A stretch of DNA of 64,000 nucleotides from Branchipolynoe longqiensis (GCA_030323885.1 CM059199.1:40308590-40372589), one strand, 5' to 3'; positions 31,262 through 41,840 are shown, counted from the stretch's first letter. Made by a program: numbers and translations. The notes: a model not told the origin generated them from the letters alone.

Positions 31262-32690
31262 GACCACCCTTCACCTTCCCGCTGCCTACTATGCCTGCCT
31301 CTGCTCATCACTGTGTTATCTTACCCGCCACCCACCACTACACCACCCACCACCACCCACCACCCACCACCACACCACCCACCCCCACCCAACCCCACCA
31401 CCCTTCACCTTCCCACTGCCTACCATGCCTGCCTCTGCTCATCACTGTGTTATCTTACCCGCCACCCACCACTACACCACCCACCACCATCCACCACCCA
31501 CCACCACCACCCCCCCCCCCCCCCCCCCCCCCTTCACATTCCCGCTGCCTACCATACCTGCCTCTGCTCATCACTGTGTTATCTTACCCGTCACCCACCA
31601 CTACACCACCCACCACCATCCACCACCCACCATCACACCCCCCACCACCACACACCCCACCACCCCCCACCCCCACCACCCTTCACCTTCCCGCTGCCTA
31701 CCATACCTGCCTCTGCTCATCACTGTGTTATCTTACCCGTCACCCACCACTACACCACCCACCACCATCCACCACCCACCACCACACCACCACACCACCC
31801 ACCACCACCCCCACCACCCCTACCACGACCACCTTTCACCTTCCCGTAGCCTACCATGCCTGCCTCTGCTCATCACTGTGTTATCTTACCCGCCACCCAC
31901 CACTACACCACCCACCACCATCCACCACCACACCACCCACCACCACCCCACCACCCTTCACCTTCCCGCTGCCTACCATGCCTGCCTCTGCTCATCACTG
32001 TGTTATCTTACCCGCCACCCACCACTACACCACCCACCACCATCCACCACCCACCACCACACCACCACACCACCCACCACCACCCCCACCACCCCTACCA
32101 CGACCACCTTTCACCTTCCCGTAGCCTACCATGCCTGCCTCTGCTCATCACTGTGTTATCTTACCCGCCACCCACCACTACACCACCCACCACCATCCAC
32201 CACCCACCACCACACCACCCACCACCACACCCACCCCCACCCAACCCCACCACCCTTCACCTTCCCGCTGCCTACCATGCCTGCCTCTGCTCATCACTGT
32301 GTTATCTTACCCGCCACCCACCACTACACCACCCACCACCATCCACCACCCACCACCACACCACCCACCACCCCCACCACCCTTCACCTTCCCGCTGCCT
32401 ACCATGCCTGCCTCTGCTCATCACTGTGTTATCTTACCCGCCACCCACCACTACACCACCCACCACCATCCACCACCCACCACCACCAAACCACCCCCCA
32501 CCACCCCACCACCCTTCACCTTCCCGTTCCCTACCATACCTGCCTCTGCTCATCACCGTGTTATCTTACCTGCCACCCACCACTACACCACCCACCCCCA
32601 CCCCCACCCAACCCCACCACCCTTCACCTTCCCGCTGCCTACCATGCCTGCCTCTGCTCATCAACGCGTTATCTTACCCGCCATCCGTCA
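31262..32690. repeat. C-rich satellite B (~120-155-bp unit)
   Basis: Eleven occurrences of a conserved 60-bp core (CTTCACCTTCCCGCTGCC, TGCCTCTGCTCATCACTGTG, TTATCTTACCCGCCACCC) separated by variable CACCACCCACCACC spacers. The core is well conserved while spacer length varies, so array growth involved slippage within the CCA spacer plus amplification of the core. It adjoins satellite A directly at about 31262. Confidence 0.9.
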
Positions 32691-32974
32691 CTGCCAATAC
32701 GGTGGCGCGCAGGCGTGGAGATAAGTGTTGTTTATATTCCCACAAAGTGTTCCATTAAGAACGCCGCAGAATGGCGCGTCTGCCCACAATTGTACTACTA
32801 CGCACTATCACTCCCCCTGGCGGGAGGCGGGAATGTTTGCGCTGTATCCCCCACCTGCCGGTATCCCTGTCAAGCTGCCCTCTCGTAGACGCAACAAACG
32901 GGAACTAGCGTTTTAAATCGTTGCCTACAATAAGGGGAAATGTTTTGTCAAGTCAGCTTTTTCCACTTTAAAAG
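32691..32974. other. Low-copy, moderately CpG-containing segment
   Basis: Follows the satellite abruptly. It contains GGTGGCGCGCAGGCG and CCTGGCGGGAGGCGGGAATG. No recognised exon or repeat. Confidence 0.35.
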
Positions 32975-33264
32975 AAAGTTTGTTTTATTTAATGACACAT
33001 CGGCTATTGGATGTCCAATCTGACACATTTCTTTGGAGGAAACCCGCTGGTGCCATATAGGCTACTCTTTCCGATAAGCAGCAAGGGGTGTTTTATATGC
33101 ACTTTCCATGCAGACAGGACATCACATAGCACAGCCTTTGATGAACCAGTTGTGGACCACTGGGTGGAACGGAAAATAGCCCAAACTGCAAATGTCCCAC
33201 AAAGCAGGATCGCTCAGATGACCCACACCTTCACAGGTGGACATGAGCTACGTCCCACTCCCGC
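32975..33264 (-). mobile_element. Molluscan tRNA-SINE copy
   Basis: I recognise the general arrangement of a tRNA-derived SINE common in mollusc genomes: TTGTTTTATTTAATGACAC, GGAGGAAACCCGCTG, CATATAGGCTACTCTTTCCG, AGCAGCAAGGGGTGTTTTAT, ACATCACATAGCACAGCCTT and CCAGTTGTGGACCACTGG. The inverted head GAGCTACGTCCCACTCCC is at the right. Head-proximal sequence (33185-33240) is diverged. This is the main taxonomic clue in the window; recognition is from memory and should be checked. Confidence 0.75.
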
Positions 33265-33382
33265 ATTTTCCACTTGTGCACGGTCAATACAGCTTACAAA
33301 TTTATCGATTGGTGGCCTAAAATTGTTGCCCATATTTTTTCAGATTAATATATTAAGTTGATCGCTATAATACACTATATGA

Positions 33383-33570
33383 GGAGTTCAGGTGCAAAAC
33401 CTCATAGACACCAATCCAAATATTGAGATAGACATTGGAGTAAAAACTTCAAAAGGTTAATTTATTTTACATTCCTATTTTTTAAATGTTCATTGCTCGA
33501 TAACCACAGCAATCACAAGCAAAGTGGAATTAGTGAAAAGTAAAATTAACGTCACCCAATAAAAAGGTGT
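33383..33570. mobile_element. MITE (GTTCAGGCGCAAAACC family), partial
   Basis: GAGTTCAGGTGCAAAACC followed by CCAATCCAAATATTGAGATA and AAACTTCAAAAGGTTAATTT matches the copy at 52765-52979. The right inverted end is not clear. Confidence 0.55.
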
Positions 33571-33644
33571 TTCTGATGTGAGAGTAGTAGTACTACTAGC
33601 ACTAGTAGTTGTAGTAGTTGTAATCTCAACGTTGCTTTTCACGT

Positions 33645-33870
33645 AGATCTGGAGATGAACTTGACCTAATTTCCCCACGAGCCTGACCTAATTTCCCTGT
33701 GAACTTGACCTAGTTTTCATATTACCTTGACCTAATATTCATATGAATCTGACCTAGTTTTCAATGAACGTGTCTTAATTTTCAATTAACTTGATCCAAT
33801 TTTCAATGCACTTGACCTGATTTCCACATGAACTTGACCTAGTTTCCACACGAATTTGACCCTTACTTTT
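33645..33870. repeat. ~22-bp minisatellite (GAACTTGACCTAGTTTTC)
   Basis: About nine units of the form GAACTTGACCTAATTTTCATAT with substitutions. Stop-rich, non-coding. Preceded by a palindromic GTAGTAGTACTACTAGC stretch at about 33583. Confidence 0.8.
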
Positions 33871-34289
33871 CCACATACTTCTAAGGTAGGTCATTTTCAT
33901 CTATATGCTGTACTATGCTTTCGGAGAAGCCATTTTAAAGAACCGGCGTTGGGCAAACACTGATCTGAGCGTTAGTGCGTCATTTATTGTTAACAATCCT
34001 AGGAGCTGCTCAGAGTGGCCGGTTCAACCCAGGCTCAGGTCCAGGGTAAGCTCCTTCCGCACCAGCATCACTACTGGTATCAGTATCATGTCCCAGGAGC
34101 ATGAAGAGTGCGCAGATAAGAAAGGTCATCCCTATACCACCAAGCCGGCTGGGTCCAAATGGACTACCTGCCTGGGGATCTGCTAATGACTTTCAGGTAG
34201 TTTAGGAACCTCTCCCCGTCCCAGCATTCAATCTTCCTCTGGGCTGATGGTTTATGGGATGCATTATGGCTAAAGCATATACTTCGGGA
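33871..34289. other. Low-copy DNA
   Basis: A 93-codon frame (33905-34186) reads MLYYAFGEAILKNRRWANTDLSV... I recognise no family, and it runs into no splice signal of note. Treated as non-coding. Confidence 0.3.
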
Positions 34290-34612
34290 CCGGGCGCGGT
34301 GGCCGAATCGGTAGAGCACAGGCCTCGCGTGCGGAAGATCGGGAGGTCCCGAGTTCGGGTCCTGGTCGAGTCAAACCAATGACTTAAAAATGTATACTTG
34401 CCGCTTCCTAGCCTGGTGCTCGGCATTATTAGGATAGGGCAAGGGCTGGTTAGCTCGGTGTCAGGATAATGTGACTGAGTGGGATATTGGGTCATGGTGC
34501 CTGATTTCCCAGTGGGGCAGCACTATAAAATAACCATGAGTGTGTACTGTCACAAGTCGGTACCCGTCCTGATATGACCTTAGACATAAAACAACAACAA
34601 ACAAACAAACAA
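34290..34612 (+). mobile_element. SINE-1 chimera: A-type head, B-type tail
   Basis: Head GGGCGCGGTGGCCGAATCGG is of the form found on A-type copies, with B-box region CGAGTTCGGGTCC. The tail ACATAAAACAACAACAAACA is B-type. All body blocks are present. The combination suggests template switching or recombination between subfamilies. Confidence 0.82.
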
Positions 34613-34724
34613 TATACTTCGGGAGTTATGTGGGATGGGGTGCTAACAATGAGTTCTTTTTTGTTAGTTTTTTAGTTTTTTTAGTGCAAAATTGTGTTTC
34701 TTTCACAACTGTTAATTGGACGAA

Positions 34725-34920
34725 ATGACCTATACTATTGGTATAGCGTCTGCTAGGACTAGCAGTATAGAGTCCAGTTCCCATAGGAGAGGTGCTGTAG
34801 GTTCGAGCCCTGGTTGAGTCTTAGCCGAGATTTGAATAAATGCATTGCATTTGTCGCCCACTACCTCACCTGGCGCTGAGAATTATTAGGATATAAGACA
34901 AAGACTTGTCAGCAATATAT
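34725..34920 (+). mobile_element. Degenerate tRNA-headed SINE fragment
   Basis: GTAGGTTCGAGCCCTGGTTG is a good B-box region. The sequence beyond it has blocks reminiscent of SINE-1/SINE-2 (TTGTCGCCCACTACCTCACC, GGCGCTGAGAATTATTAGG). Neither a clear A box nor a tail is seen. Confidence 0.5.
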
Positions 34921-35072
34921 TGTAAAATACTCCAGATTTACGGCATGGAGGGAATGCAAATGTTCTATTACTGATCGTTGTACGTGACCAGGTGCATGTA
35001 TGTATATATATGTAAGTGCTGGTAGTTCCTGAGTGGGATGTAAATGGACATAGTGGTGCTGAGACGTCTGGG

Positions 35073-35415
35073 TGTGAGGGCACTCAGGGCCTACCCCCTC
35101 CCCCTCTGCTGGAGTAGTGATCACCACACTCAAGGGTCAAGGTTGGTGGTGGCCATGGGGACATACAGCATGGTGGTGATGGGCAGACCACTGGTAGCCA
35201 TGGGGACCAGGAATGGTGGATCGCTATTGGTAGGGCCAAGAATGCTTGTTTCCCATTGGGGGAAAGGGGTGGCTGAGGTGATACTCTACAATGAACCCAT
35301 GTAATCATATAAATAATAAACCAGAGGGCTTGACTCTCTCTCCTTCTTTACACTTTATACTCTTCCTTTCTCTTTGTCTGTATTGATTTCACTATAGCCT
35401 GCCTACACAACCACA
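35073..35415 (+). mobile_element. LTR-like sequence, copy 1 (343 bp)
   Basis: Starts TGTGAGGGCACT and ends CTACACAACCACA. It contains TATAAATAATAAACC (TATA-like and AATAAA signals together) about 110 bp before the end, then a pyrimidine-rich stretch CTCTCTCCTTCTTTACAC. The copy at 54675-55017 has the same length and organisation. TG...CA ends and a TATA/AATAAA layout fit a solo LTR. No internal retroelement region, primer-binding site or target duplication was found, so this stays tentative. Confidence 0.45.
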
Positions 35416-35583
35416 CATTCGAGCTTTAGCCATTTTACAATATGACTGAGTAAAATATTGTCATGATTAATGTGTATATAGAGTACATATGGCAGTGTAT
35501 GTATCCGGGTAAGATAACAATAGCAGGTAAATACACAAGTTGCAGCATATAGCGCAATGGACTACTGATATACAATTAGAAGT

Positions 35584-35765
35584 ACAGTAAAACCTCTCTA
35601 AATTGACCGACCTTGGGAACGATTTTGAGTGGTCCATTTAGGGAAATGGTCGGTTTAGGGAATTAGAATATGGTTACAATGGTATAATTGGGACCCAAAT
35701 AAAGCGATCGATATAGGGGAGTTGTCGATCTGTGCAGGTGGTTGGTTTTAGAGGTTTTACTATAG
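35584..35765. mobile_element. Palindromic MITE (TAAAACCTCTCT family), copy 2
   Basis: ACAGTAAAACCTCTCTAAATTG at the left, TTAGAGGTTTTACTAT at the right. The interior is the same as 11211-11386 (TGGTCCATTTAGGGA, AATTAGAATATGG, GGGACCCAAATAAAGCGATC). Confidence 0.75.
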
Positions 35766-35912
35766 TACCAATGAAACATGATAAGATTAGTGTAATATGC
35801 CCATATTAATATTAAATGGGTTAATGTGGGTCGCTTAGTGGCATTTAATATATGCACAGAAATTGTCTCTGGTATTCAGGTAGCGTTATAGTTGGGGTTT
35901 AAATAAGTTTTA

Positions 35913-36256
35913 ATGTTTGTTTGTTGTTATTTTACATCCTAGCAACATCTAAGGTCATATCAGGACAATTACTGACTTGTGACAGTGCGCACTCATGGCG
36001 ACTTTATAGTGCTGTCCCACTGGGAAACCAGGCCGCTGGCACCATGACCTGGTATCCCACTCAGTCACATTATCCTGATACTGAGCACACCAGTCCTTAC
36101 CCTGTCCTAATAATGCCGAGCGCCAGGCTAGGAAGCAACAAGTATCAATTTTTAAGACATTGGTTTGACTCGACCAGGGTTCGAACCCACGACCCCACGA
36201 TCTACCATCAAGGTAGACGGACGCTCTACCTCATTTGGCCATCCCGTCGGGTCAGT
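35913..36256 (-). mobile_element. SINE-1, B-type, full length
   Basis: Tail complement TTTGTTTGTTGTTATTTTACATCC at the left; head at the right with CAGGGTTCGAACCC and TCTACCTCATTTGGCCATCC. The 129-codon plus-strand frame beginning in it is an antisense SINE reading seen in other copies. Confidence 0.86.
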
Positions 36257-36307
36257 TTTAATGTAGATCCTGATACGGGCAGTCAGCCATTCAGCTGCAG
36301 TTTGGTC

Positions 36308-36917
36308 TAAAGCCCCGTTCATACAGCACAACTTTAGGCCAAACTAGATAAGGCAAACTAGAGGAGGCGAACTAGGCGTGAAAGTGTGTCATATCCACAC
36401 ATCCAGTGCTTGGGGCAGTTTAAGCCGGAAATCGATATCTGCGCATGAGCAAGTCCATACTAACCAGTGCCACTTTCGGTTAGTCGACCTTGCCACAAGA
36501 GAGTGTGGGTTCGACCTAGATATGTATAGACTGAGTCGTATTGTTTTGGAACGGTCAAAACTTCTGCTGGGCAGTGAAAACCTAAAAATAAATGATGAAA
36601 AAAATATCTGTGCACAGCTAGCAGTTTCATAGACCAAATTATATAATATGCGCTTTTGATCGACCGGAAAGTCAACAAACTCAGGTCTCGACTGTGCATG
36701 TGTGTGACGTCCTTAATCCGGCTCATCTAAACCGCTACCATTCACACTATGAACTTGGGCCAAGACTACCTCGCGACGTGGTTTACTTGAGGTGAACTAG
36801 ATGCATTGACTCAGCCATAATCCGCTTCAGCGTCGCGTCCAAAAGGCCAATGTGAGCTGAACTAGACAAGGCAAACTAGTTGAGGCGACTTAACTCCCGT
36901 GTGTGAACGGGGCTTTA
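36308..36917. mobile_element. 610-bp palindromic MITE (TAAAGCCCCGTTCA)
   Basis: TAAAGCCCCGTTCATACAGC at the left and GTGTGAACGGGGCTTTA at the right. Subterminal inverted blocks also pair (CAAACTAGATAAGGCAAACTAG region on both arms). A CTCGCGACGTGG centre resembles the 8376-8726 element. Frames of 82-88 codons in the centre are not recognisable. Confidence 0.72.
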
Positions 36918-37319
36918 GATGTTGGTCTTGAGTGAGGATGTTCACTGATAGTATGACTAGCAAAATAGCTTCCTGTTAACAGTGGGCGAGAGGTAGGGGT
37001 AGGAGGGGTGCCTGCGTCTAGAAATGCCTTCTCCCATCCAGGCCCATGTCCGTCGACACAGCCTCGGTCTATGCATGCATTTACTTGCCCAAAGTTGTTA
37101 CGCCATTAATCTATGAACCAGCGGTGCTTGGCAAATGAATTAGTGCTTCAGACCCCCCGCGGGAACTCAGCACCCACACCCAATCTGAAGAGGAGCGGCC
37201 CCAGATAAATAACTAATAATACACAGCACTGGAAGTAGTACTGCACCCCGCAGGCCTGTGCATAATATATATATAATAGAATATATATATATATATAATA
37301 TATATGATATATATATATA

Positions 37320-37545
37320 TGCACTGGAAGACCAGGCCGCAAGCATCATGACCCAACATCCAACGCAGTTATATTATCCTCACAATGTGCTAACCAGTCA
37401 TTGCCCTATCATAATAATACCGAGCACCAGACTAGTAAGCACCAAGTATCAATTTTGTAAGTCATTGGTTTGACTCGACCGGGAATCGAATCAAATTCTC
37501 GACCTTCCACACAAGAAGTCTATCGATTCAACCACCACGTTCGGT
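37320..37545 (-). mobile_element. SINE-1, tail missing, head present
   Basis: Reverse copy starting at GCACTGGAAGACCAGGCC next to an AT microsatellite and running to the head (GGGAATCGAATC, CGATTCAACCACCACG). The 3' part is absent, so it was lost after insertion or replaced by the microsatellite. Confidence 0.75.
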
Positions 37546-37572
37546 TTCATCAGACTATGCAGCTTTAACTAT
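37545..37572 (+). mobile_element. M1 MITE right-end fragment
   Basis: CATCAGACTATGCAGCTTTAA, only the terminal inverted repeat of M1, directly abutting the SINE head. Confidence 0.6.
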
Positions 37573-37839
37573 TGACTTCATAACACATGCTTGTAGGCAA
37601 TATGCTGTCGGTGATGTATGGGCTTGGGGTTAATGGAACCTTTAGAAGGCTCTGAGCAACCTTTACCCACTAGATTACCCACAACCTACATGGTAATCAT
37701 TGTCAACTGCCACCTCACATCATCACCTATAATGGCACCTTTATACTCTGAAGCTGCCAACTCTCACTCCATTTCCTTCAGTAAAAAGTGACATTTCTTA
37801 TCCAGCACCATCATTCATTTATCGCAGGATAGTGACTGT

Positions 37840-38320
37840 CCACGCTTCATCTACCTCACCTCACTGACTTTCATCCTTCATCTACCTCCTGATGAGCTCA
37901 TACATCATCTACCTCATTGACTAGCTCATATTCCATCTACATCACCCCCCTGATCAGCTCGTACCTCATCTATCTCACCTCAGTGACTAGCTCATATTCC
38001 ATCTACATCACCTCACTGGTCAGCTCACACCTCATCTATCTCACCTGATAGACCAGCTCATATTTCATCTACCTCACCTCACTGACCCGCTCACACCTCA
38101 TCTACCTCACCTCACTGACTAGCTCATATTTCATCTACCTAACCTCACTGACCAGCTCAGTTATCTAACTAACCAGCTCACACATCATCTACCTCACCTC
38201 ACTGACCAGCTCATATTTCATCTACCTCAGCTACGTCACCTCACTGACTAGCTCACACCTCATCTACCTCACCTCACTGACCAGCTATTAACTCATCTAC
38301 ATCACCTCACTGCCCAGTCT
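37840..38320. repeat. ~32-bp minisatellite (CATCTACCTCACCTCACTGA)
   Basis: About fifteen units of CTCATATTTCATCTACCTCACCTCACTGACCAG with alternating CTCATATTT and CTCACACCT starts, best preserved in 38040-38310. Confidence 0.85.
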
Positions 38321-38360
38321 GTCCTACCTAGATTATTTATATAGAGAGCTAAAACCATAG

Positions 38361-38531
38361 GAACCATCTTGAAATCCAATACGGTGGCTATCTCACATAA
38401 TTTGTGATTATCCCATGATACTCCCTGATATTGAAAACAAAAATGCTTGATTTACACTTCTAAATGTTGGATATACGATTCTATTGGCTAAAATGGAATA
38501 TTTTGGCGGCCATATTTGATTTCAAGACGGA
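38361..38531. mobile_element. Short hairpin element
   Basis: CCATCTTGAAATCCAATACGG at the left against CATATTTGATTTCAAGACGG at the right, forming an inverted repeat of about 25 bp around a 120-bp AT-rich centre. Likely a small MITE; no other copy was noticed. Confidence 0.45.
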
Positions 38532-38989
38532 TGCCACACGTGTAGTCCTTTTTCTTTAATGATTCTTAGGTATTACAGTACCACTTCCGGGAAAAGTGCA
38601 TGATTCTAGCCAAAATATAATCTTAGCTGCTCAACTAAAGCTACCACACCTAATATCCAGCAAGTTTGGGACCAGAAGTGGCCCGGATTTCTGAATCTTT
38701 CCGATTTTCTGGAGTCAGCCTAACTATACAGGTACAAAATAAAATAAACAATGAAAAGTAAATAACTAAATTGCATTTAACCAGTTTTAAAAAATGACTG
38801 GTTTTCTGGTAATTCCAAATTTCTGGAACCCGGATAAGAGGTTCAGATATATATGGAACCCTATCTCCCCTTCAAAATAACCACCACGAGCTTATTCTAC
38901 CCATTACAATGGACGCTCAACAGAAAGGTCAACAATCTCATTACAGTAACCCCTTCATAACTCACCTACTCACCACAAGGACACGCTTA

Positions 38990-39540
38990 CAGTTCATACA
39001 CCACATCACAGCCACCCACCCACCCTCACCCCTCATCTACCCCACCCACCCACCACCACCCACCAACCATCACCCCTCATCTCCCCCACCCACCCACCAC
39101 AACACACACACACACACACTCACCCTCCACTCCAGTGGAGCCTTTCGGATCACCCTCCCTTCCCTTCCCTTCCCGTCCCCGCCCTCACCCCCTCATCTCC
39201 CCCACCCACCAACCAGCACCACCACACATACACACACTCACCCTCCTCTCCAGTGGAGCCGTTCGGTCGCCCTCTCTTCCCTGCCCTACCTACCCTCACC
39301 CCTCATCTCACCCACCCACCCACCCACCCACCACAACACACACACACACACATACTGACCCTCCTCTCCAGTGGAGCCTTTCGGTCGCCCTCCCTTCCCT
39401 GCCCCTCCCCGACCTCACCCCTCATCTCCCCCACCCACCCACACACACACACACACATTCTCCTGTCCAGTGGAGCCTTTCGGTCGCCCTCCCTTCCCTG
39501 GCCCTCCCCGCCCTCCCTCATTGGCTGACCCGCCTCCCTT
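38990..39540. repeat. ~115-bp C-rich satellite
   Basis: Four units containing CCAGTGGAGCCTTTCGGTCG, CCCTCCCTTCCCTGCCC and CTCATCTCCCCCACCCACC, with CACACA spacers. Unit starts are near 39133, 39252, 39370 and 39468. Overlapping frames on both strands are repeat translation. Confidence 0.85.
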
Positions 39541-39657
39541 TGATGCTGCCGCCCTCCCTTACTATCAGCACCGGAGAGCGCTACATGCAAGGTGTGAAAT
39601 GAACCCCGCCCAAAGACTTGCCCAGTCCTCTATTCACCCCTACTGGAACTTATTTTG

Positions 39658-40048
39658 AATGGACGCAGTGGCCGAATCGGTAAAGCGCAGACGTCTCGTG
39701 CGGAAGGTTCGCTGGTTGGTGTTTGGAGTTTTACGTCCTGGTAAGATTTAAGGTCATGTCAGGACCTGGGTCAATGTGGAAGGTCGGAGTTCGAATCCGG
39801 GCCGAGTCAAACCAATGACTTATCAAATTGATACCTATCGCTACCGAGCCTGTCGCTCGCCATTAATAGGATGGGAGAAGGACTGGTTAGCACAGTATCG
39901 AGATAATGCGACTGTGTGGGATATTGGGTCATGGTGCTCGCATCCCGGTCTTCCAGTGGGGCAGCACCATAAAGTAGCCAATAGTGTGCACTGACAAATT
40001 GGTAGCTGCCCTAATATGACGTAAGGATGCTAGGACGTAAAACAACAC
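39658..40048 (+). mobile_element. SINE-1 interrupted by a second SINE-1
   Basis: Head 39658-39711 (GGACGCAGTGGCCGAATCGG) resumes at 39778 (GGAGTTCGAATCC and CAAACCAATGACTT) and continues to AGGACGTAAAACAACAC at 40048 (B-type tail). The gap holds 66 bp of another SINE-1. Without that gap the copy is complete. Confidence 0.82.
39712..39777 (-). mobile_element. 66-bp SINE-1 tail with target duplication
   Basis: A reverse A-type 3' end (TGGTTGGTGTTTGGAGTTTT...AAGGTCATGTCAGGACC) flanked by GGAAGGTTCG (39702-39711) and GGAAGGTCGG (39778-39787), a 10-bp target-site duplication with two mismatches. This is direct evidence that SINE-1 moves by target-primed insertion and is often severely 5'-truncated. 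Confidence 0.78.
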
Positions 40049-40179
40049 AGTACACTTATTTGGATAACATAAACATGGTGTATTAACTAGGTGTATGGCT
40101 ATTTTGTTATCCATTGAGCAAAGACCGCCATACAACATTCGATAATTTGACTTGAAACTAATTAATCCTGATGACAAAA

Positions 40180-40320
40180 TGAGCTCCTGTCTCACATGTG
40201 GCAGATCGTGAGTTCGAACCCCAGCGGCGTCCAACCAATCAATTGAAAATTGACACTTGACACTACTGCTGTCACTGTCACTGGCATTCAGCATTATAAG
40301 GATAGGAGAATGAGCGGTGG
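40180..40320 (+). mobile_element. Degenerate tRNA-headed SINE fragment
   Basis: GTGAGTTCGAACCCCAGC is a B-box region; CCAACCAATCAATTGAAAATTG and GGCATTCAGCATTATAAGGATAGG are decayed SINE-1 body blocks. It ends without a tail. Confidence 0.5.
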
Positions 40321-40413
40321 AAAAGGAAAAACCAATTGTTGCTTGTTGAAATTAACTTCGCTTAATCAAATACAACAACAACAACAACAAAAACGCGCTG
40401 TGTGATTGAGAAG

Positions 40414-40622
40414 CAAATGAAAGGTTTAGGCGCAAAACCCTGTAAACGCTTATCCAAAGATTTTTTTACTTGCAGCTAATTTTAATTCTCACTGATTCTA
40501 CGTTTCTTGTGATGAAATGGTTATGGAGCATGAAACAAAAATATAGGAATATAAAAAAAGGAACTTTTTGAAGGTTTGACTCGAATTTTGGATTGTCGTT
40601 TACGGGGTTTTGTGTCTGAACT
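40414..40622. mobile_element. MITE (GTTCAGGCGCAAAACC family), complete
   Basis: GGTTTAGGCGCAAAACCCTG with GTAAACGCTTATCCAAA at the left; TTTTGGATTGTCGTTTACGG with GGTTTTGTGTCTGAAC at the right. The inverted arms are about 35 bp. Related copies are at 33383 and 52765. Confidence 0.68.
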
Positions 40623-40652
40623 TATCATATATGTATACATATATATATATGA

Positions 40653-41122
40653 GTCAGCCTCACGAAAACGGGCCAATCGGTGGTCAAGTGAAGATATCGG
40701 CATCGCAATTCTTAAAAGTGTAGTGCATTTCTTTGTTTCATATTAAATTATCCTAGAAACAAATCAGGTTGTTTTATTTTCTCAACCTTTACATTCAGGA
40801 TAAATTTAAAGATTTTCCAACACCTCTGTCAATGCTAAATCATAATTATACCGATCGACGCCGACATCCAATGATCGACGCCGACAACTTTAACAGATGT
40901 CGGCATCGCAATTCTTAAAGTGTCGTGCATTTCTTTGTTTTATATTATATTATCCTAGAAACAAATCAGGTTGTTGTATTTTCTCGACCTTTACATTCAG
41001 GATAAATTTAAAGACTTTCCAACACCTATGTCAATGCTAAATTATAATTATACCGATCGACGCCGACATCCATGCTCGACGCCGACAACTTCCACCAATT
41101 GGCCTCTTTTCATGATCCTGAC
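40653..41122. mobile_element. TIR element carrying two satellite-like units
   Basis: Outer inverted repeats of about 31 bp: GTCAGCCTCACGAAAACGGG (40653) against CCTCTTTTCATGATCCTGAC (ending 41122), continuing with GGCCAATCGGTGG against CCACCAATTGGCC. Inside are two tandem units of about 190 bp (about 40690-40895 and 40897-41091), around 90 percent alike. Each is bounded by GATRTCGGCATCG and CGACGCCGACATC. AT repeats flank both sides. There is no coding frame. Confidence 0.72.
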
Positions 41123-41809
41123 CCATATATATATATAAAGTAGGGCTACGCAAGGAAAAGGAAGGATACAGACGAATGTTTGAAATCGCAGAGAGAAGTG
41201 ACTGCCCAGCTGAGCTTGCCAAGGAAAACGCCCGTTGGTGGCGCTAGTGTAGGCAACCCGGGGCAAATTCGGCCAGGTCAGCGATTGGCTATAATATATT
41301 GCGAATAACGTAATGGCAAATAATAAATAATAAACGATACTCCGCCTATTTATATCCACATAATTAATTATACATCCCACATATACATATATATATATGC
41401 ATATACATATACATATACACACATATATATATACACATATATACACATATATAAACACACACACATATATATAATATAAGTTAAACTGAAGATGTTGGTC
41501 AAGTCTAACCCAGCGACCAGAGGGTCAGGTGGAAAAACTTTGTGAGCGAATTGACCTGGCGTCCGTGCACAGTTAACGAGCTTGTCAAGCGGGTCCCACC
41601 ATGCCCCCTGGCGGCATGTGTGGGTGCAAAACGTCTCCGGATATAACTTTAAACATTACTAGCCTATAACGGGGGGAAACTGAACATAGAATAAATAAAT
41701 CAATCAATCAATCAATAAAACCTCTTCAAATCCCAAACATACATAATACATTACAACCGTTTGCAAATTTTGTGTAAATACCTATATATTTGTAACACTT
41801 ACGGTCAGA

Positions 41810-41840
<31 letters not shown>

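Noticed and set aside
29788..32124. 778- and 669-codon open frames (Pro/His/Thr-rich)
   Set aside because: They lie wholly in two C-rich satellites with no stops in two phases, are open in overlapping phases at once, and have no domain, start context or splice structure.
35921..36310. 129-codon frame (LATSKVISG...SAHSWRLYSAVPLGNQAAGTM)
   Set aside because: The same peptide family appears at 4517, 6435, 10437, 29038, 55947 and others because it is the antisense of SINE-1. It is broken differently in each copy.
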